From contig OX463842.1 of assembly GCA_949825065.1 (NCBI GenBank), forward strand, positions 37,071,323 through 37,135,322: DNA of 64,000 nt. Reading direction: 5' to 3'. Of the stretch, positions 9,841 to 21,104 are shown in pieces (within the stretch, counting starts at the first letter, position 1; each line of letters begins with the position of its first letter). This DNA comes from Odontocerum albicorne. Taxonomy: Eukaryota; Arthropoda; Insecta; Trichoptera; Odontoceridae. The notes under the pieces are model-generated. The model had not been told where the DNA came from and ran no database searches. It was given only the letters and a program-made list of their open reading frames with translations. The position numbers and the translations under genes were made by a program.

Positions 9841-10549
9841 AAACTATTCACCATGTCTTTTATGGTAAAATATATAATGATGTACTGTTACAGCTTACAC
9901 TTCCAGCTTGGAGCATGCGGAAGCTTCAAATAATTGTTACACCAGTTTATCAGCCGTTTGCCGTATATGGTCGTAGCAAATTGAATGTCTGAAGTTTGGT
10001 GGCTGTTAGTGATCAAGGTATAAGTTATTAGGGAGTTCACATGAACAGTCTTACACCCTCGAGATTTTCATTCATAATTTATTCGTATGGGTAGCCTACC
10101 CGATTTGGTGTTGCAGACACATTGAAAAATGTGGCTGTTAGACTATTGTCATCGGCTCGACTTCGGCTTGAGTAAGCACGTTACTCACAGTTCATCTTAC
10201 GTGTTGGCAATATTGACGCACGTGAAAAGGAAACAACTTTCACTATTATTATTATTATTTATTTATTTACGGTCGATATCCAACATTAACAATTTTTTAA
10301 AAACAATTATAATTCAGAATGCTAGTGAATACATAAATACAAGTTTTTCTTTCATAATTTATTTATTTATTTCTATTTTTTTTTTCAAAACAGGCTTACC
10401 CAATTACTTTGAAAAAAAAACAAGACATATTAAAAATAAAGAAAAATTACATAGAATAAAAAAAAATACATATAAAATAAAAAATAATGTATATGCATAC
10501 ATATATACACACAAACATATGATACACATATACGAGTATTCACAGTCAC
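9841..10549. other. AT-rich intergenic, no gene seen
   Basis: The plus-strand frame 10129-10593 (154 codons) is AT-driven low-complexity sequence across an A/T-rich tract and has no recognisable domain. Confidence 0.4.
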
Positions 10550-10627
10550 TTGATGAGTGCTTTCTAACGCGCTCAATCTTAGAAGTACGTTGATGAGTGC
10601 TTTCTAACGCGCTCAATCTTAGAAGAA
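10550..10627. repeat. 40-bp direct duplication
   Basis: The unit TTGATGAGTGCTTTCTAACG followed by CGCTCAATCTTAGAAG occurs twice at 40-bp spacing. Confidence 0.9.
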
Positions 10628-11520
10628 AATTTACTTTTGCTTCTGGTAATGTGATATGAAATATGTCAATATCCGAAGCAGTCCCGTTCAAAATAGTTAA
10701 GGCCCTTCCAACAGGCATAGCGGCTGGAAGACCCGTTCTTGCGTATGTTATTGAGAACAGTTCTTAGACAATTCTCCCAAAACAGGATGATTTGAGCCAC
10801 CAAATTAAAGTCACTATGCAATTATACGAGTCAATGTTATAAAACTAATTTAAAAAATGATAATTCTAGACAATGTAAAGTTTCAACTGACTAAGCTTAA
10901 GAGAATAAACAATCGATCTATAAGTGGAGACAAGAAGTTCCACGAAAACAAGAAACGCAACATTACAATAAAGATATAAATATCAAAAGACAGACATCAA
11001 ACAATATAAAATGGTTTATATTCACGTCCGTGTGTAACAACAGGTGTTGTCATATTAGAATTTTAAAAGTTATTATTTATTATAATATTAATGTCATTGT
11101 TGGAACAATATTATTCTTTAAATATTATTTGACAGCTGTCACTTCTGGATGTGATTAAACACATAAAACAACAATGAAAAATAATTTATTAGGTGACTTG
11201 ACTCTTGAGCAGTAAAATTTAGTAATTTATAATGGATGAGAATAGCTGATTTTTCTACCATTTATAATATTAACACTCCATTATTAGATTCACATATAAC
11301 TTTCATCAAATTTATACTGTTGCTATGTAAATAAATTAATTTGGTTGTTAATAGTTTATTTAACATTTTCTGTCAATACGATAGATAATTTAAAAAGTCT
11401 ATGTTTTATATTGTTTCTGCAAGAGAAATTTTTAATTCAAAGTAACATATTATAAACCTATTATTATGTAATAAAATAATAAGATGACTGAAAAAGAGCT
11501 GTATATGCTTAGGGGAAAAG
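10628..11520. other. AT-rich intergenic, no gene seen
   Basis: Nothing recognisable was found before the satellite. Confidence 0.4.
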
Positions 11521-12624
11521 ACGATCGCATCAATCACAACGAGTAAGCGAGATTAGATAAGCAGTAAGACGATCGCATCAATCATAACGAGTAACCGAGA
11601 TTAGATAAGTAGTAAGACGATCGCATCAATCATAACGAGTAAGCGAGATTAGATAAGCAGTAAAACGATCGCATCAATCATAACGAGTAAGCAAGATTAG
11701 ACATGCAGTAAGACGATCGCATCAATCACAACGAGTAAGCGAGATTAGATAAGCAGTAAGACGATCGCATTAATCATAACGAGTAACCGAGATTAGATAA
11801 GCAGTAAGACGATCGCATCAATCATAACGAGTAAGCGAGATTAGATAAGCAGTAAAACGATCGCATCAATCATAACGAGTAAGCAAGATTAGATAAGCAG
11901 TAAGACGATCGCATCAATCATAACGAGTAAGCGAGATTAGATAAGCAGTAAAACGATCGCATCAATCATAACGAGTAAGCAAAATTAGATAAGCAGTAAG
12001 ACGATCGCATCAATCATAACGAGTAAGCGAGATTAGATAAGCAGTAAGACGATCGCATCAATCATAACGAGTAAGCGAGATTAGATAAGCAGTAAAACGA
12101 TCGCATCAATCATATCGAGTAAGCGAGATCAGATAAGCAGTAAGACGATCGCATCAATCATAACGAGTAAGCGAGATTAGATAAGCAGTAAGACGATCGC
12201 ATCAATCATAACGAGTAAGCGAGATTAGATAAGCAGTAAGACGACCGCATCAATCATAACGAGTAAGCGAGATTAGATAAGCAGTAAGACGACCGCATCA
12301 ATCATAACGAGTAAGCGAGATTAGATAAGCAGTAAGACGATCGCATCAATCATAACGAGTAACCGAGATTAGATAAGCAGTAAGACGATCGCATCAATCA
12401 TAACGAGTAAGCGAGATTAGATAAGCAGTAAGACGATCTCATCAATCATAACGAGTAAGCGAGATTAGATAAGCAGTAAGACGATCGCATCAATCATAAC
12501 GAGTAAGCGAGATTAGATAAGCAGTAAGACGACCGCATCAATCATAACGAGTAAGCGAGATTAGATAAGCAGTAAGACGATCGCATCAATCATAACGAGT
12601 AAGCGAGATTAGATAAGCAGTAAA
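11521..12624. repeat. 48-bp satellite array, 23 units
   Basis: There are 23 head-to-tail units of exactly 48 bp. Each carries ACGATCGCATCAATCATAAC, GAGTAAGCGAGATTAG and ATAAGCAGTAAG. There are no indels; variation is by point changes such as CACAAC/CATAAC, AAGCGA/AACCGA/AAGCAA and TAAG/TAAA. Units 1-4 and 5-8 share the same series of variants, which indicates a 192-bp higher-order unit at the left end. CGATCG is a palindrome in nearly every unit. There are no spacers, so it is not a CRISPR array. Confidence 0.97.
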
Positions 12625-13617
12625 ACGACGCAAACATGAAGCAGCGCAAAGACAAACACAGCGTATATTGATTTTCTTCCATCATTATTGACGATTTATT
12701 ACTAGTGTTTCTTGTAATTTGCAGTCAAAATAAGTAGTATACATAAATACTATTGCACACAACAAGCCAGGGCTCAGTAACAATAAAAAACTCGGTAAAA
12801 ATATTTGTTACCAAACGCACTCTATATCCAAACAAAATTACCTCCTCCCTGTACTCAACTTGTTTTATGTTTTTGTTATATTTTCTGTCTGTCTGTAATA
12901 CAAGATTCGAATCCCGAGTTGGAGCACCCTTGGGGTGTCTGCTTTCTTTATAAATTGTCCTTTTATTATTATTATTAGATACTTAGTTTTTAAATCATCG
13001 CATGATTGAATATAAATGTAAACATTTATTTTACCATATTCAACCTTTGCAGGTTTTTAAGTGTTTTCTAATAATAGTATTTTAGATGTACAATTTAATG
13101 AAACCTCGATCAAAGCTACAATAAACCGATATTAAGGACGTATTTATATAGTTGGAAAACAATATTGTACCTCGTATAAACCTTCCTGGAAGGCAAGATC
13201 CTTTGAATAGGTTATATTCAAATATAATATAATATGATATTTAATATATAATCAAAGATTCAGTACGGGTGTATTATTTACTTAAATTAACAAATCATTT
13301 TCAATTCTATAATAAATACTATAAAATACAAATTTATGATCATTATCAATATCAACATTTAAATTGGTGATGCGTATATCATATCATATATTAAAGAGCG
13401 TAGCAGAGAGATAACGATGTATTCGACCACATTAATCGAGATTTCGGGTATAAAAATACTGTCATCGCATGTGATTGGAATATACCCCGCACTTGAGGAG
13501 GCAATGACACTTGCACACGTCTAACGCATGTGGTGTTGTTACCAGACAAACTCTCTTAACCGAGGTCGTCAACTGTGACAGGCAAAGAAAACAAAACTTC
13601 TACTAATTCTATCCAGA
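12625..13617. other. AT-rich intergenic, no gene seen
   Basis: A weak B-box-like patch (ACAAGATTCGAATCCCGAG) near 12900 may be a SINE relic. Otherwise nothing recognisable. Confidence 0.35.
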
Positions 13618-13692
13618 TGTACAATCTTCGTACGGAAACGATGGCGGAAACGGAAACGAAGATTGTACCTTCGTTTCCGTTTCTTTTTCCGA
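13618..13692. repeat. Overlapping inverted repeats
   Basis: GTACAATCTTCGT at 13618-13630 is the inverse of ACGAAGATTGTAC at 13657-13669. GGAAACGGAAACGAAG is the inverse of CTTCGTTTCCGTTTC just downstream. Two alternative hairpins share the middle arm. Confidence 0.75.
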
Positions 13693-13819
13693 TTGATTTT
13701 GTGTTCCAAACTTTCGACTGTTATCTGTTTCAAAACCTATTCAATTGATATTGAGCTCTTCTGTTGACTAGTTAGCATGCTAGCTTAGTAATATGATATT
13801 CCCAACGAGTTTTGAAATT

Positions 13820-14035
13820 GTATTGTATTGTATTACACTTTCTTTGTATAATTAATAACCTGTAGAATTATTGAAATATAATAATTTCAGCCATCCAACC
13901 AAAAAGATCCTAAATAAGACGAGTGAAAACTTAAATTGAACCCTTTAAAAAAATATGTGTTAACGGGAATCGAACCTGCAACCCCCGGACTGGAAGACAT
14001 CAAAAGGCGTCTTACCAACTATGCCACGAAGGTTG
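13820..14035 (-). mobile_element. SINE1 copy, minus strand
   Basis: Reverse complement has GGCATAGTTGGTAAGACGCC, then GGTTGCAGGTTCGATTCCCG, the body TCACTCGTCTTATTTAGG, and a diverged tail with GTAATACAATACAATAC. Confidence 0.85.
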
Positions 14036-15195
14036 TCAATGGTTTCATTTAAACAAAAACCATGATTTTTTTTAAAGTAAAACCATTTGATTTGTAGCTA
14101 CATTAACTTTATTTAAGATTGTCAGTTCGCATTTCAATAGGAGTTAACTCAGCTTGTCGTGTTACACGCTCCTTGTAGGCCCACCATCAGTATTGGCATT
14201 CATTGTATAGATTTTCGTGTGACATTTACAGGATTAAAGTAAATAATTTTTTTTTGCCTGGATGAATTTATTAAATTGTATAACATAGTTTAGCTTTGTT
14301 GTTGGTTTTTTCTTTTGTATAATATCGCTTACGTGTCATCAGTCATGTTCAACTTAATTTGTTGTTGTTTGTATCTTTTATATCAAGAAAGTTATTTGAC
14401 CGTTGAAATAAAATAAACATAAACAAAATGGTTGTCACGTTCTTAGAGTGACATTTATTATGTAACAGCGCAATTAGTCACTTAAAATTAAACGCACTGA
14501 AAAATTAAAGGCTCGGTTTTTTTAAATTACTGGAGGCTCTATCGCCCCAGTGTACCCAGCGTGTTAAGATTATCTTATGTGACTGACTACGTTGAATGGC
14601 CTTGCAAACACACCCTTGTCTGTGGATAGTATCTTCAGGTTCTGTTTCTAAATTTGACATGTCATAGTTCAAAGTAGCGATTCCCAACGGGGGCAATATC
14701 GTCCCCATTGGAAAGGTGGAGGGGGTTAATTTTTAAAGGCGTTGAAGTGTTATTAGGGGGCGTTAGGGTTTTAAATGGGTATCATTGTTGTATTGTATTC
14801 AGAAATGAAGTAAAACAACCTGATCATATAGTTCACATGTTAATGTCACTCGTTTCCAAACTGCTATTAATAAATATGTTTTAAATCAGGGATTTGAAAC
14901 TTTTTTGGACTAACGCCTTCTGTGAGCATTTTCGAATAAGTCAAAGCCATACCATTACATATTTTTGTTTTTGCAACGTGGAGAAGGCACAAAACCAATT
15001 ACTTTTAACATTTTTCTTTTTTTTATGTTATGGAACAAAATTTTATTTCTAGTTTTTCATAAACTTATTTTCGTTCCATACACATAATTTTTGGATAAGT
15101 TAAAGCTCCCATGTATTACATTATATATTTTTAGTTCTTGTAAGGTGGGAAATGTACAAGAAATTCGTTCAATAATACTAAAGGATTCAATAAAT
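14036..15195. other. AT-rich intergenic, no gene seen
   Basis: A minus-strand open frame at 14505-14708 (67 codons) has no recognisable motif. The sequence around 14680-14760 is G-rich. Confidence 0.35.
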
Positions 15196-15221
15196 ACAGG
15201 GAGACTGTGTCTGATGAACCA
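15196..15221. repeat. 26-bp direct repeat, left copy
   Basis: Identical to 16865-16890 (ACAGGGAGACTGTGTCTGAT then GAACCA). The pair flanks the Jockey fragment and the LINE-A end. Confidence 0.85.
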
Positions 15222-15223
15222 GG

Positions 15224-16320
15224 GTCTGCCCTATCTTCAAATCGGGAGACCCGTTAGACTCTCACAATTACAGACCTGTAGCTGTTCTCTCTTTGCTTCC
15301 AAAAAATTTCGAAACTGTACTGTGCAACCAATTGACCCACCAAGTATCAACAATACTTATTGGAAACCAGCATGGGTTTTTGCCAAAACGATCGACTGTT
15401 ACTAACCTTCTCTCTCTCACACAACAGATTGCGTCAAACTTAGACGAACTTTCACAAACGGACGTAATATATACAGACTTCCAGAAAGCTTTCGACAAAG
15501 TTGATCACGATATATTACTTAAGAAAATACACAAACTTGGCTTCAGCGATAATCTAATTGGATTATTTGCATCATACCTAAAAGAAAGATCTCAATACGT
15601 AACAATCCGTAACAAGTCTTCTGTGGAATTTATCGCAAGATCTGGTATACCACAAGGATCCAATTTAGGTCCCCTACTATTCCTCATATTAATAGACGAC
15701 ATTCAAAATTCCATAAGTCACTCGACATGTTTATTGTTCGCTGACGACTTGAAAATTTTCAAAAAGATCAATTCACCTAACGACTGTGCACAGTTACAAC
15801 AGGACCCAGACTCCCTAGTCTCCTGGAGTGAGCAAAATCATCTTCTGTTCAACATTAATAAATGTGTTTGTGTGTATTTTATAGTCGATCGTTTTCACCA
15901 ATCCACCATCAGCATACTATACAGGACATGTCACTAAACAGAGTTTCTGAATTCAAAGATTTGGGCGTAACCTTTGATGTCGGACTCACGTTCGTTAACC
16001 ATATCTCACGTTTGATATCGGACTGTTACAAACTACTCGGTTTTATAATGAGAATATCAAGAGAATTTAACAGCACCGATATCCTCCGAAACTTATATAA
16101 TTATCTAATTGGAACCAAATTAGAATATGCATCTACGGTTTGGGCTCCTCATCAGCTCAAATATAAAAAAAATATAGAACGAATACAAAAAAAATCCTCA
16201 GATATCTATGGTACAGAACAAAGGGCGATTACCCAAAATATGCTCATCATGCCGAACTTCTCACGGTGTGTAACTATAGAAGCCTCGAAACAAGAAGGTA
16301 AGAATCCATTATGATATTCC
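15224..16320 (+). mobile_element. Jockey-type LINE reverse transcriptase, broken
   Basis: The plus frame from 15224 starts within the RT domain (VCPIFKSGDP, HNYRPVAVLSLLPKNFE). It continues with the motif A-like YTDFQKAFDKVDHDILL (about 15471-15521), the motif B-like SGIPQGSNLGPLLFLILIDD (about 15641-15700) and the catalytic FADD motif in LLFADDLKIF (about 15731-15760). The frame is lost near 15860-15950. The adjacent frame then gives the thumb-like stretch FKDLGVTFDVGLTFVNHISR and on to TKLEYASTVWAPHQLKY, ending near 16314. The endonuclease and ORF1 are missing. By motif order it is a 5'-truncated Jockey-type element with at least one frameshift. The domain assignment is confident, the clade less so. 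Confidence 0.88.
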
Positions 16321-16489
16321 TAATAAAGGTTTTCCAAGGTTGCTTTAACTGTCCCGCGATTCTAAAAGCACTAAGTTTATGTTAGGAAACCATAGATTTA
16401 ATTTCTGGTGTTTAACATACTTGTTCTGGTGTTTCACATATCGTTTCATTCACGAACAATTATATATATGTAACTGGTCCTCATAGGGA

Positions 16490-16892
16490 ATTCAACATGA
16501 TATATTCCGTGACAATGTATGTTAGACTATGGAAGGAAGTGATGAAGGATGAATGTGAACTTAAGACTGATGTGTTGAGCAAGAGGAAGAAGAGCACTCT
16601 GAGATGGTTTGGGCATGTAGAATAGAACAAATGAATAAAGAAAACAAATAAAACGAATAAATAGTGTAAATGTTAGTGGAATGCATGGTAGAGGGAGACC
16701 ATGGAAAGTATGGTTGGATCAAGTGAACGACATTTTGAAAGAAGGAATAGTAAGAAGTAAGAGAAATCGTAGGAGTTGTATGAGAATATGCATGAATGTA
16801 GAAGAAGCGAAAAATGTGTGTCGCAATAGAAAAATCTGGCACTCATTTCTCTCTGCCTATCCCAACAGGGAGACTGTGTCTGATGAACCATT
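16490..16892 (+). mobile_element. LINE-A 3' end
   Basis: Patches in order are KDECELKTDVL, STLRWFGHVE, MHGRGRPWKVWLDQVNDILK (16681-16740), RNRRSCMR and a SAYPNRETVSDEPF C terminus. The last part differs from the usual AYPDREMA and coincides with the 26-bp direct repeat at 16865-16890. No GTAT tail follows, which is unusual for the family. Confidence 0.85.
16865..16890. repeat. 26-bp direct repeat, right copy
   Basis: Identical to 15196-15221. It lies at the very end of the LINE-A coding remnant. Confidence 0.85.
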
Positions 16893-17254
16893 TCTTTAAA
16901 ATTTTATTAGAAATTATTCAAATCTCTCAAGGGGACTATTATCCAGCATGAAAAATGGCAAGAGAAATTGAGCATTAAGTGACTCAATTTATAATATGGA
17001 AAGCAGAAAAGATGAGTAAGGTCGTAACAAATAGGCAGCAGTCAGGATATATACAGGAGAGGGTACTCCAGGCTCACCCAACCCAGTGCCGCATCCCACC
17101 AGGGCTGGCCGGAGATCCATCATCAGCGACGAGGGTCGGCCGCTGCTCAGGAAACTGATTGCCTGCACCTTTCTGCCCACTACAATGATAATTTGAAGGA
17201 TGAAATGGGTACAATAATGCATCCATGTGGAAAAGGGTAAATTATATTTTTAAT
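16893..17254. other. Intergenic with a GC-rich patch
   Basis: Bases 17035-17185 are clearly richer in GC than the surroundings (CCCACCAGGGCTGGCCGGAG). The minus frame 16989-17222 has no motif I recognise. It may be part of an older LINE insert. Confidence 0.35.
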
Positions 17255-18035
17255 ATATCTAGTTGCAGACGTAAGATAATAGTGAAAATGAAAAAGACTA
17301 GCAACGTTGGTCAAAATAATATATGCAGTGTTAAGAAAAAGGTGATAGAAAAGTGTGAAAGAAAAATGTGATATATGGGTGAATAATTAAAGCTCAGAGC
17401 AAAATCAGGAATTCTGTTATTCCGATAGTATTTTTTCAGATAATGGAAGAGTTAAGAAGGATATGGAACGGCGTATAGAGATAAATTCAACGTGGCACTA
17501 AACGAACCGGACAATATCAAAATCTGCTGATAGTTCACAACAGGACTTGTACACAATTTGGTGCAAACTAAGCTGTGTGTGAGTGAAACGTGGAAAAATA
17601 TTCATATTAGGCGAATAAATACTGTAAAAACGCGTGCACTGATTTTTTTTACATAGGGTGATAATGTTTGACAGAATACACAATAAAGTGATAAGGAATG
17701 AATGTGAACTTCAGACTGATGTGCTGAGTAAAATGAAAAAGAGTACTCCGAGATGGTTTTGGCATATGTGACGGATGAATGAAGGAAGATATAATGCAAA
17801 TGTGAGCAGATGGCGTCATAGACAAAGATAGAGAAATACCAAGGAAAGTATAGTTGGATCAAGTCAATTATATTTTGATAGAATGAAACGTAGAAAGTCG
17901 GAAAAATCGTGAGAGTTGTATGAGAAAATATATAGATGTATAGGAGGCAAAGGATGTGTCAAGATAGGAAAAATTGCGCTCTGTTCTTTCGGCCTACTCC
18001 GTTAGGGTTTAATGGTATGTATGTGTGTATATGTT
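17255..18035 (+). mobile_element. LINE-A 3' part, long decayed copy
   Basis: Starts further upstream than most copies: GYSD-type patch FRQWKS near 17440 (CYLGSIFSDNG-like), a VLVQTKLCVSETW-like patch near 17555, STPRWFWHM near 17740, and the SIVGSSQLYF-like remnant of WLDQVN near 17850. The end is GGTATGTATGTGTGTATATG. Multiple stops and shifts. Confidence 0.75.
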
Positions 18036-18079
18036 TAGAAAAATATTTGAGATTTGATGTCAATAAGATGTCGAATGTC

Positions 18080-18320
18080 GGTTGTCGAAAAGATTAATTC
18101 TATAAGTAATTTGCAATGTATGGGTAAACAATGAAGGTCTGAACATGTTGAGAATTTTCGTTATTTGTGGAGCGTATTTTCGGGAGATGGTACGTTAGAG
18201 AAAAATATTCAAAGGCGTGTTGTTGCAGGTAATAAGGTCACTGGCGCACTTAGTAATGTTTTTACTCCGATAAATCACTCGCATAAGTGTACAGTTGAAG
18301 CGATGCCTGGTCATTAAATG
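18080..18320 (+). mobile_element. LINE-A-related internal fragment
   Basis: A plus frame reads VNNEGLNM then VENFRYLWSVFSGDGTLE, KNIQRRVVAGNKVTGALSNV (about 18196-18255). This is the region just before the MYGSETW patch of LINE-A. Both ends are truncated. Confidence 0.65.
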
Positions 18321-18504
18321 AAGTGATAAGAACATAATAAATGCAGTAGAAATGTATTACAATTATTAATAGAGTGAGAATGATTGTTTAAAACGTTATT
18401 TATTTATCCAATACTTTTATCTCTCAATGTATTATAATATCTAGGCAATCTCCCAACCAACCAATTGTTTTAAACGTTACTATATTTTACAGATATAAAT
18501 AAAA

Positions 18505-18625
18505 TCAATGAATAAATATAGATTTATTGATAGTAACATAGTATGTACCCCCACCAGTAGAGGGCGAGACTGGCCGCGAGGGCATCAAATATATTTCAGC
18601 CCACACCCTATAGATATGTTATAAG
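18505..18625 (+). repeat. Repeat G fragment
   Basis: GATTTATTGATAGTAACATAG then GTATGTACCCCCACC, AGAGGGCGAGACTGGCCGCG and TTTCAGCCCACACCCT match 54381-54600 with a deletion. Unclassified; possibly a LINE end read backwards. Confidence 0.55.
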
Positions 18626-18970
18626 AAATGAATTTTAAGTTTGTTTGGTCACATTGACGGAAGTTGCGAAAAACTTAAGAAACCAATATATTTTATCCTT
18701 GGCATGCTTTAAGAAGCGACCGAAAAAACTCTTAATTTCTAGTCAGTCAAATAACGTGTTTCTTTCCAGATTTTTCTTTTCCTTTCCTCTTCACCATCCC
18801 TTCCTTTTCTTTTGATTGATATGTCACTTTATATGAAAAATAATGTTCGGATGATTGTCCGTCTTTGTGGGGTTCGTGGGCATATGCTCACGTATGTGTT
18901 TATGGATTGCGTGGGGATGGATAGTCATTTGAATGATTTATGCAACCATGTAACTTGCTTCATTTACTTT
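18626..18970. other. Intergenic, no gene seen
   Basis: Nothing recognisable was found. Confidence 0.35.
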
Positions 18971-19056
18971 TGTCTGGTTGGTTGGAAGATATTACCGCCT
19001 GACAATAAGCCCGCCAGATTGTATTTGCAATAAAAGTGTTAAATAAATAAATAAAT
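18971..19056 (+). mobile_element. SINE1 tail fragment
   Basis: CTGGTTGGTTGGAAGATATT, then ATAAGCCCGCCAGATTGTAT, followed by an (AAAT)n run. Confidence 0.75.
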
Positions 19057-19486
19057 ATTTTAATTGATTTCTTTCTGCGTCCTGCATGAACATTTCTGCG
19101 TCCTATTAAATAAAAGTAAAATTTCCAATTGGACCTAACCTAGGTACCATAGAACAGATAATGCACCTATGATCATGCACTTACTCCGTGTCAACGTTAA
19201 TGGGGTATGTTTATGTAACAATCATTCAAATTGGAGCTCGGATTGCAATTTGCCATGGCTATTGCCAGGCCTATTATTCACTTGATGTTTCAGAGTTAAG
19301 ACTAGTTCGTACGGCCATCGGGTTTGCCTATTGTCTTAGTGCATACTATATTTGTGTCACTTTTTGAAGTTTTTATTAACCATATATGAAGATATAATGA
19401 TAAGAGATTGGCAAATTCATGCTTCATTATTGTGCTATGTTTATTCACTTGGTTAATTCATTTAATTCGTCTTGTAATACTTTATC
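19057..19486. other. Intergenic, no gene seen
   Basis: Nothing recognisable was found. Confidence 0.35.
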
Positions 19487-19800
19487 ATCATCAGTCCAAC
19501 AACCCAGGATGGGCCTCGACTGCTTGAAGGATTATCTGTTACATATCTCTCTTAGAAGTATTTCATCTTCAATTGGTTATACCCAGTGTGCCGCAGTTGT
19601 CTGTCACACCATCCAGGTATCTCAGCTTTATTCTCCTCACTCGCTTACGCCACATCGGATCGCTTTCCTTGCAGGGTCAGTGTCCTGCATGCGGTATAAG
19701 TGCCGAAGCCTGCGCAGCCCAGCATTTTATAACTTTTTGCTACGTGAGCTACGATATACAGGTTGTAAAGCTCTTTACACCACTGTCTTCACGCGCTTCT
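19487..19800 (-). mobile_element. LINE-D type RT C-terminus, minus strand
   Basis: The minus strand encodes RRIKLRYLDGVTDNCGTLGI, a WNTSKRDM-like patch and QAVEAHPGLLD, followed by a GATGATGA tail. This is the pattern of an RTE-like LINE C terminus (a WLDGV..DLR.LG.NW block, then EAHPGL). Stops and frameshifts disrupt it. The plus-strand frames here (up to 145 codons) are shadows. Confidence 0.7.
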
Positions 19801-20045
19801 GTCATGGATTACATCATATATTCTGCGCCAACACTTCAACGTATCTGAATTGGTGATTTAAACCTATTGAAGAATTTTTGACATTGCGTTATGCATAAAC
19901 ACGTTGTTTCATCTAAAAAACAATTTTTATTGATATTTATTGAGTGTGTGTGTTTGTGTATGCGTGCGTACATATATTGTATATTGAAAATTGATTTCAT
20001 TTTAACCTTTTTTAAATTCGTAGTAACACATACTCCACCTTGATA

Positions 20046-20192
20046 GTCGCCTTGGCCTAGTGGACAAAATTCTTATCTTCTAACCTGGGGTTTGCGGATT
20101 CGATTTCCGCTGTTACCTGATTTAAAAAAAATAAGTTGCAAGACATTTAAGGCGGTAAACCCGCTAGGTTATACTGTTTACAATGAAAGGGG
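20046..20192 (+). mobile_element. SINE1 copy
   Basis: CCTTGGCCTAGTGGACAAAA, B-box GCGGATTCGATTTCCGC, then the tail AAACCCGCTAGGTTATACTG. The centre is deleted. Confidence 0.8.
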
Positions 20193-20266
20193 AACTGTCA
20201 TATTTATCGAATCAACGTATCATATTTATTAGGTTATGATAATTTTGATTTATTATTTGTAAATAG

Positions 20267-20430
20267 AGGTGCTTGACCGCGCGGTAACGCACTGGACTTC
20301 CGTGCGGAAGGTTCTCGGTTCGAACCCCGCGCTGTGCTACTCATCTCGAACGACACATACACTTTTTCCGCTTAGTGTTCGAGGGTATAAGGATACTTAT
20401 GACTTCGTTCATATCAATTATTTAAAAAAA
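20267..20430 (+). mobile_element. SINE2 copy
   Basis: GACCGCGCGGTAACGCACTGG-like head (20275-20294), B-box TCGGTTCGAACCCCGCGCTG, then CTTTTTCCGCTTAGTGTTCG and GGGTATAAGGATACTTATGA, ending in an A-run. It matches 7859-8023 throughout. Confidence 0.8.
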
Positions 20431-20467
20431 ATTGTGTAAAAAATTGATTCGTTTCCTTTTTTTAGTT

Positions 20468-20850
20468 ATTTCTTCTTCTTCTTCCTGGCACTGTCCCAAC
20501 TATTGTAATTACCTAGGTAGACTGTTGGGGTCGGCTCTCCTCGTTCTCAGGCTGTATATTCTTCGGTTCTGGGTGTCGCTTTCATCAAGGCCGTTTCTCT
20601 GCAGGATTTTGGAGCATTGAGTCATCCAGGAGTTTTTTGGTCTTCCTCTCGATAGTTGTCGAGGAAGATCAACAGACATTGCCTGATTTACATTGTGGTC
20701 TGGTGCCCTCCGTCTTATGTGCTCGGACCATCTCAGCTGTCGCTCTTCCCGCTTACTATTTATGTCAGTGACTCCTAGGCTACCACGAATGCGTGAGCTC
20801 TTGATTTTATCTTTCAGTGATACTCCTGCCGACCACCTACTCCTTTTTTT
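20468..20850 (-). mobile_element. LINE-C RT C-terminus with (GAA)n tail
   Basis: On the minus strand an uninterrupted frame of about 110 codons reads DKIKSSRIRGSLGVTDINSK, REERQLRWSEHIRRRAPDHN, LSRGRPKNSWMTQCSKILQR, RTRRADPNSLPR then stop. The GRPK..W and RRADP blocks are typical of a non-LTR RT C terminus. A (GAAGAA)n tail follows at 20468-20482. It has no ATG at its 5' end because the copy is truncated. Best preserved LINE coding end in the window. Confidence 0.82.
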
Positions 20851-20929
20851 AGTTCTTTATAAAACATAATCCAATAACTAGTCCAGGTAAAAAATATGAC
20901 ATCAAATAAATAATAATAATACTCAAGGA

Positions 20930-21010
20930 CACTTTATACTGCACCGTTTAGAGAGTGGACTCTCCTCACGAACACTCAAATTAACCTTCATAAGAAATCA
21001 ATCATTTTTA
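20930..21010 (+). repeat. Repeat H copy
   Basis: GCACCGTTTAGAGAGTGGAC continues into TCTCCTCACGAACACTC. A second copy lies at 49055-49125. It contains AGAGAGT..ACTCTC inverted arms. Confidence 0.5.
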
Positions 21011-21104
21011 GCTGAAGGGTAATAAAAATTGAAATAGAACAATACGAGTACATTTACCTTCTTTATACAAAATATGTCAATTAGTTACATTTGAATACAA
21101 GTTC

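Noticed and set aside
10129..10593. Plus-strand open frame of 154 codons
   Set aside because: Low-complexity AT-rich sequence with long K/I/N/F/Y runs and no domain; typical chance frame.
11521..12624. CRISPR-like array of regularly spaced repeats
   Set aside because: The 48-bp units are contiguous with no unique spacers, and the window is eukaryotic in character.
19419..19856. 145-codon plus frame
   Set aside because: The minus strand carries RTE-like LINE blocks (WLDGV-like and EAHPGL-like), so the plus frame is a shadow.
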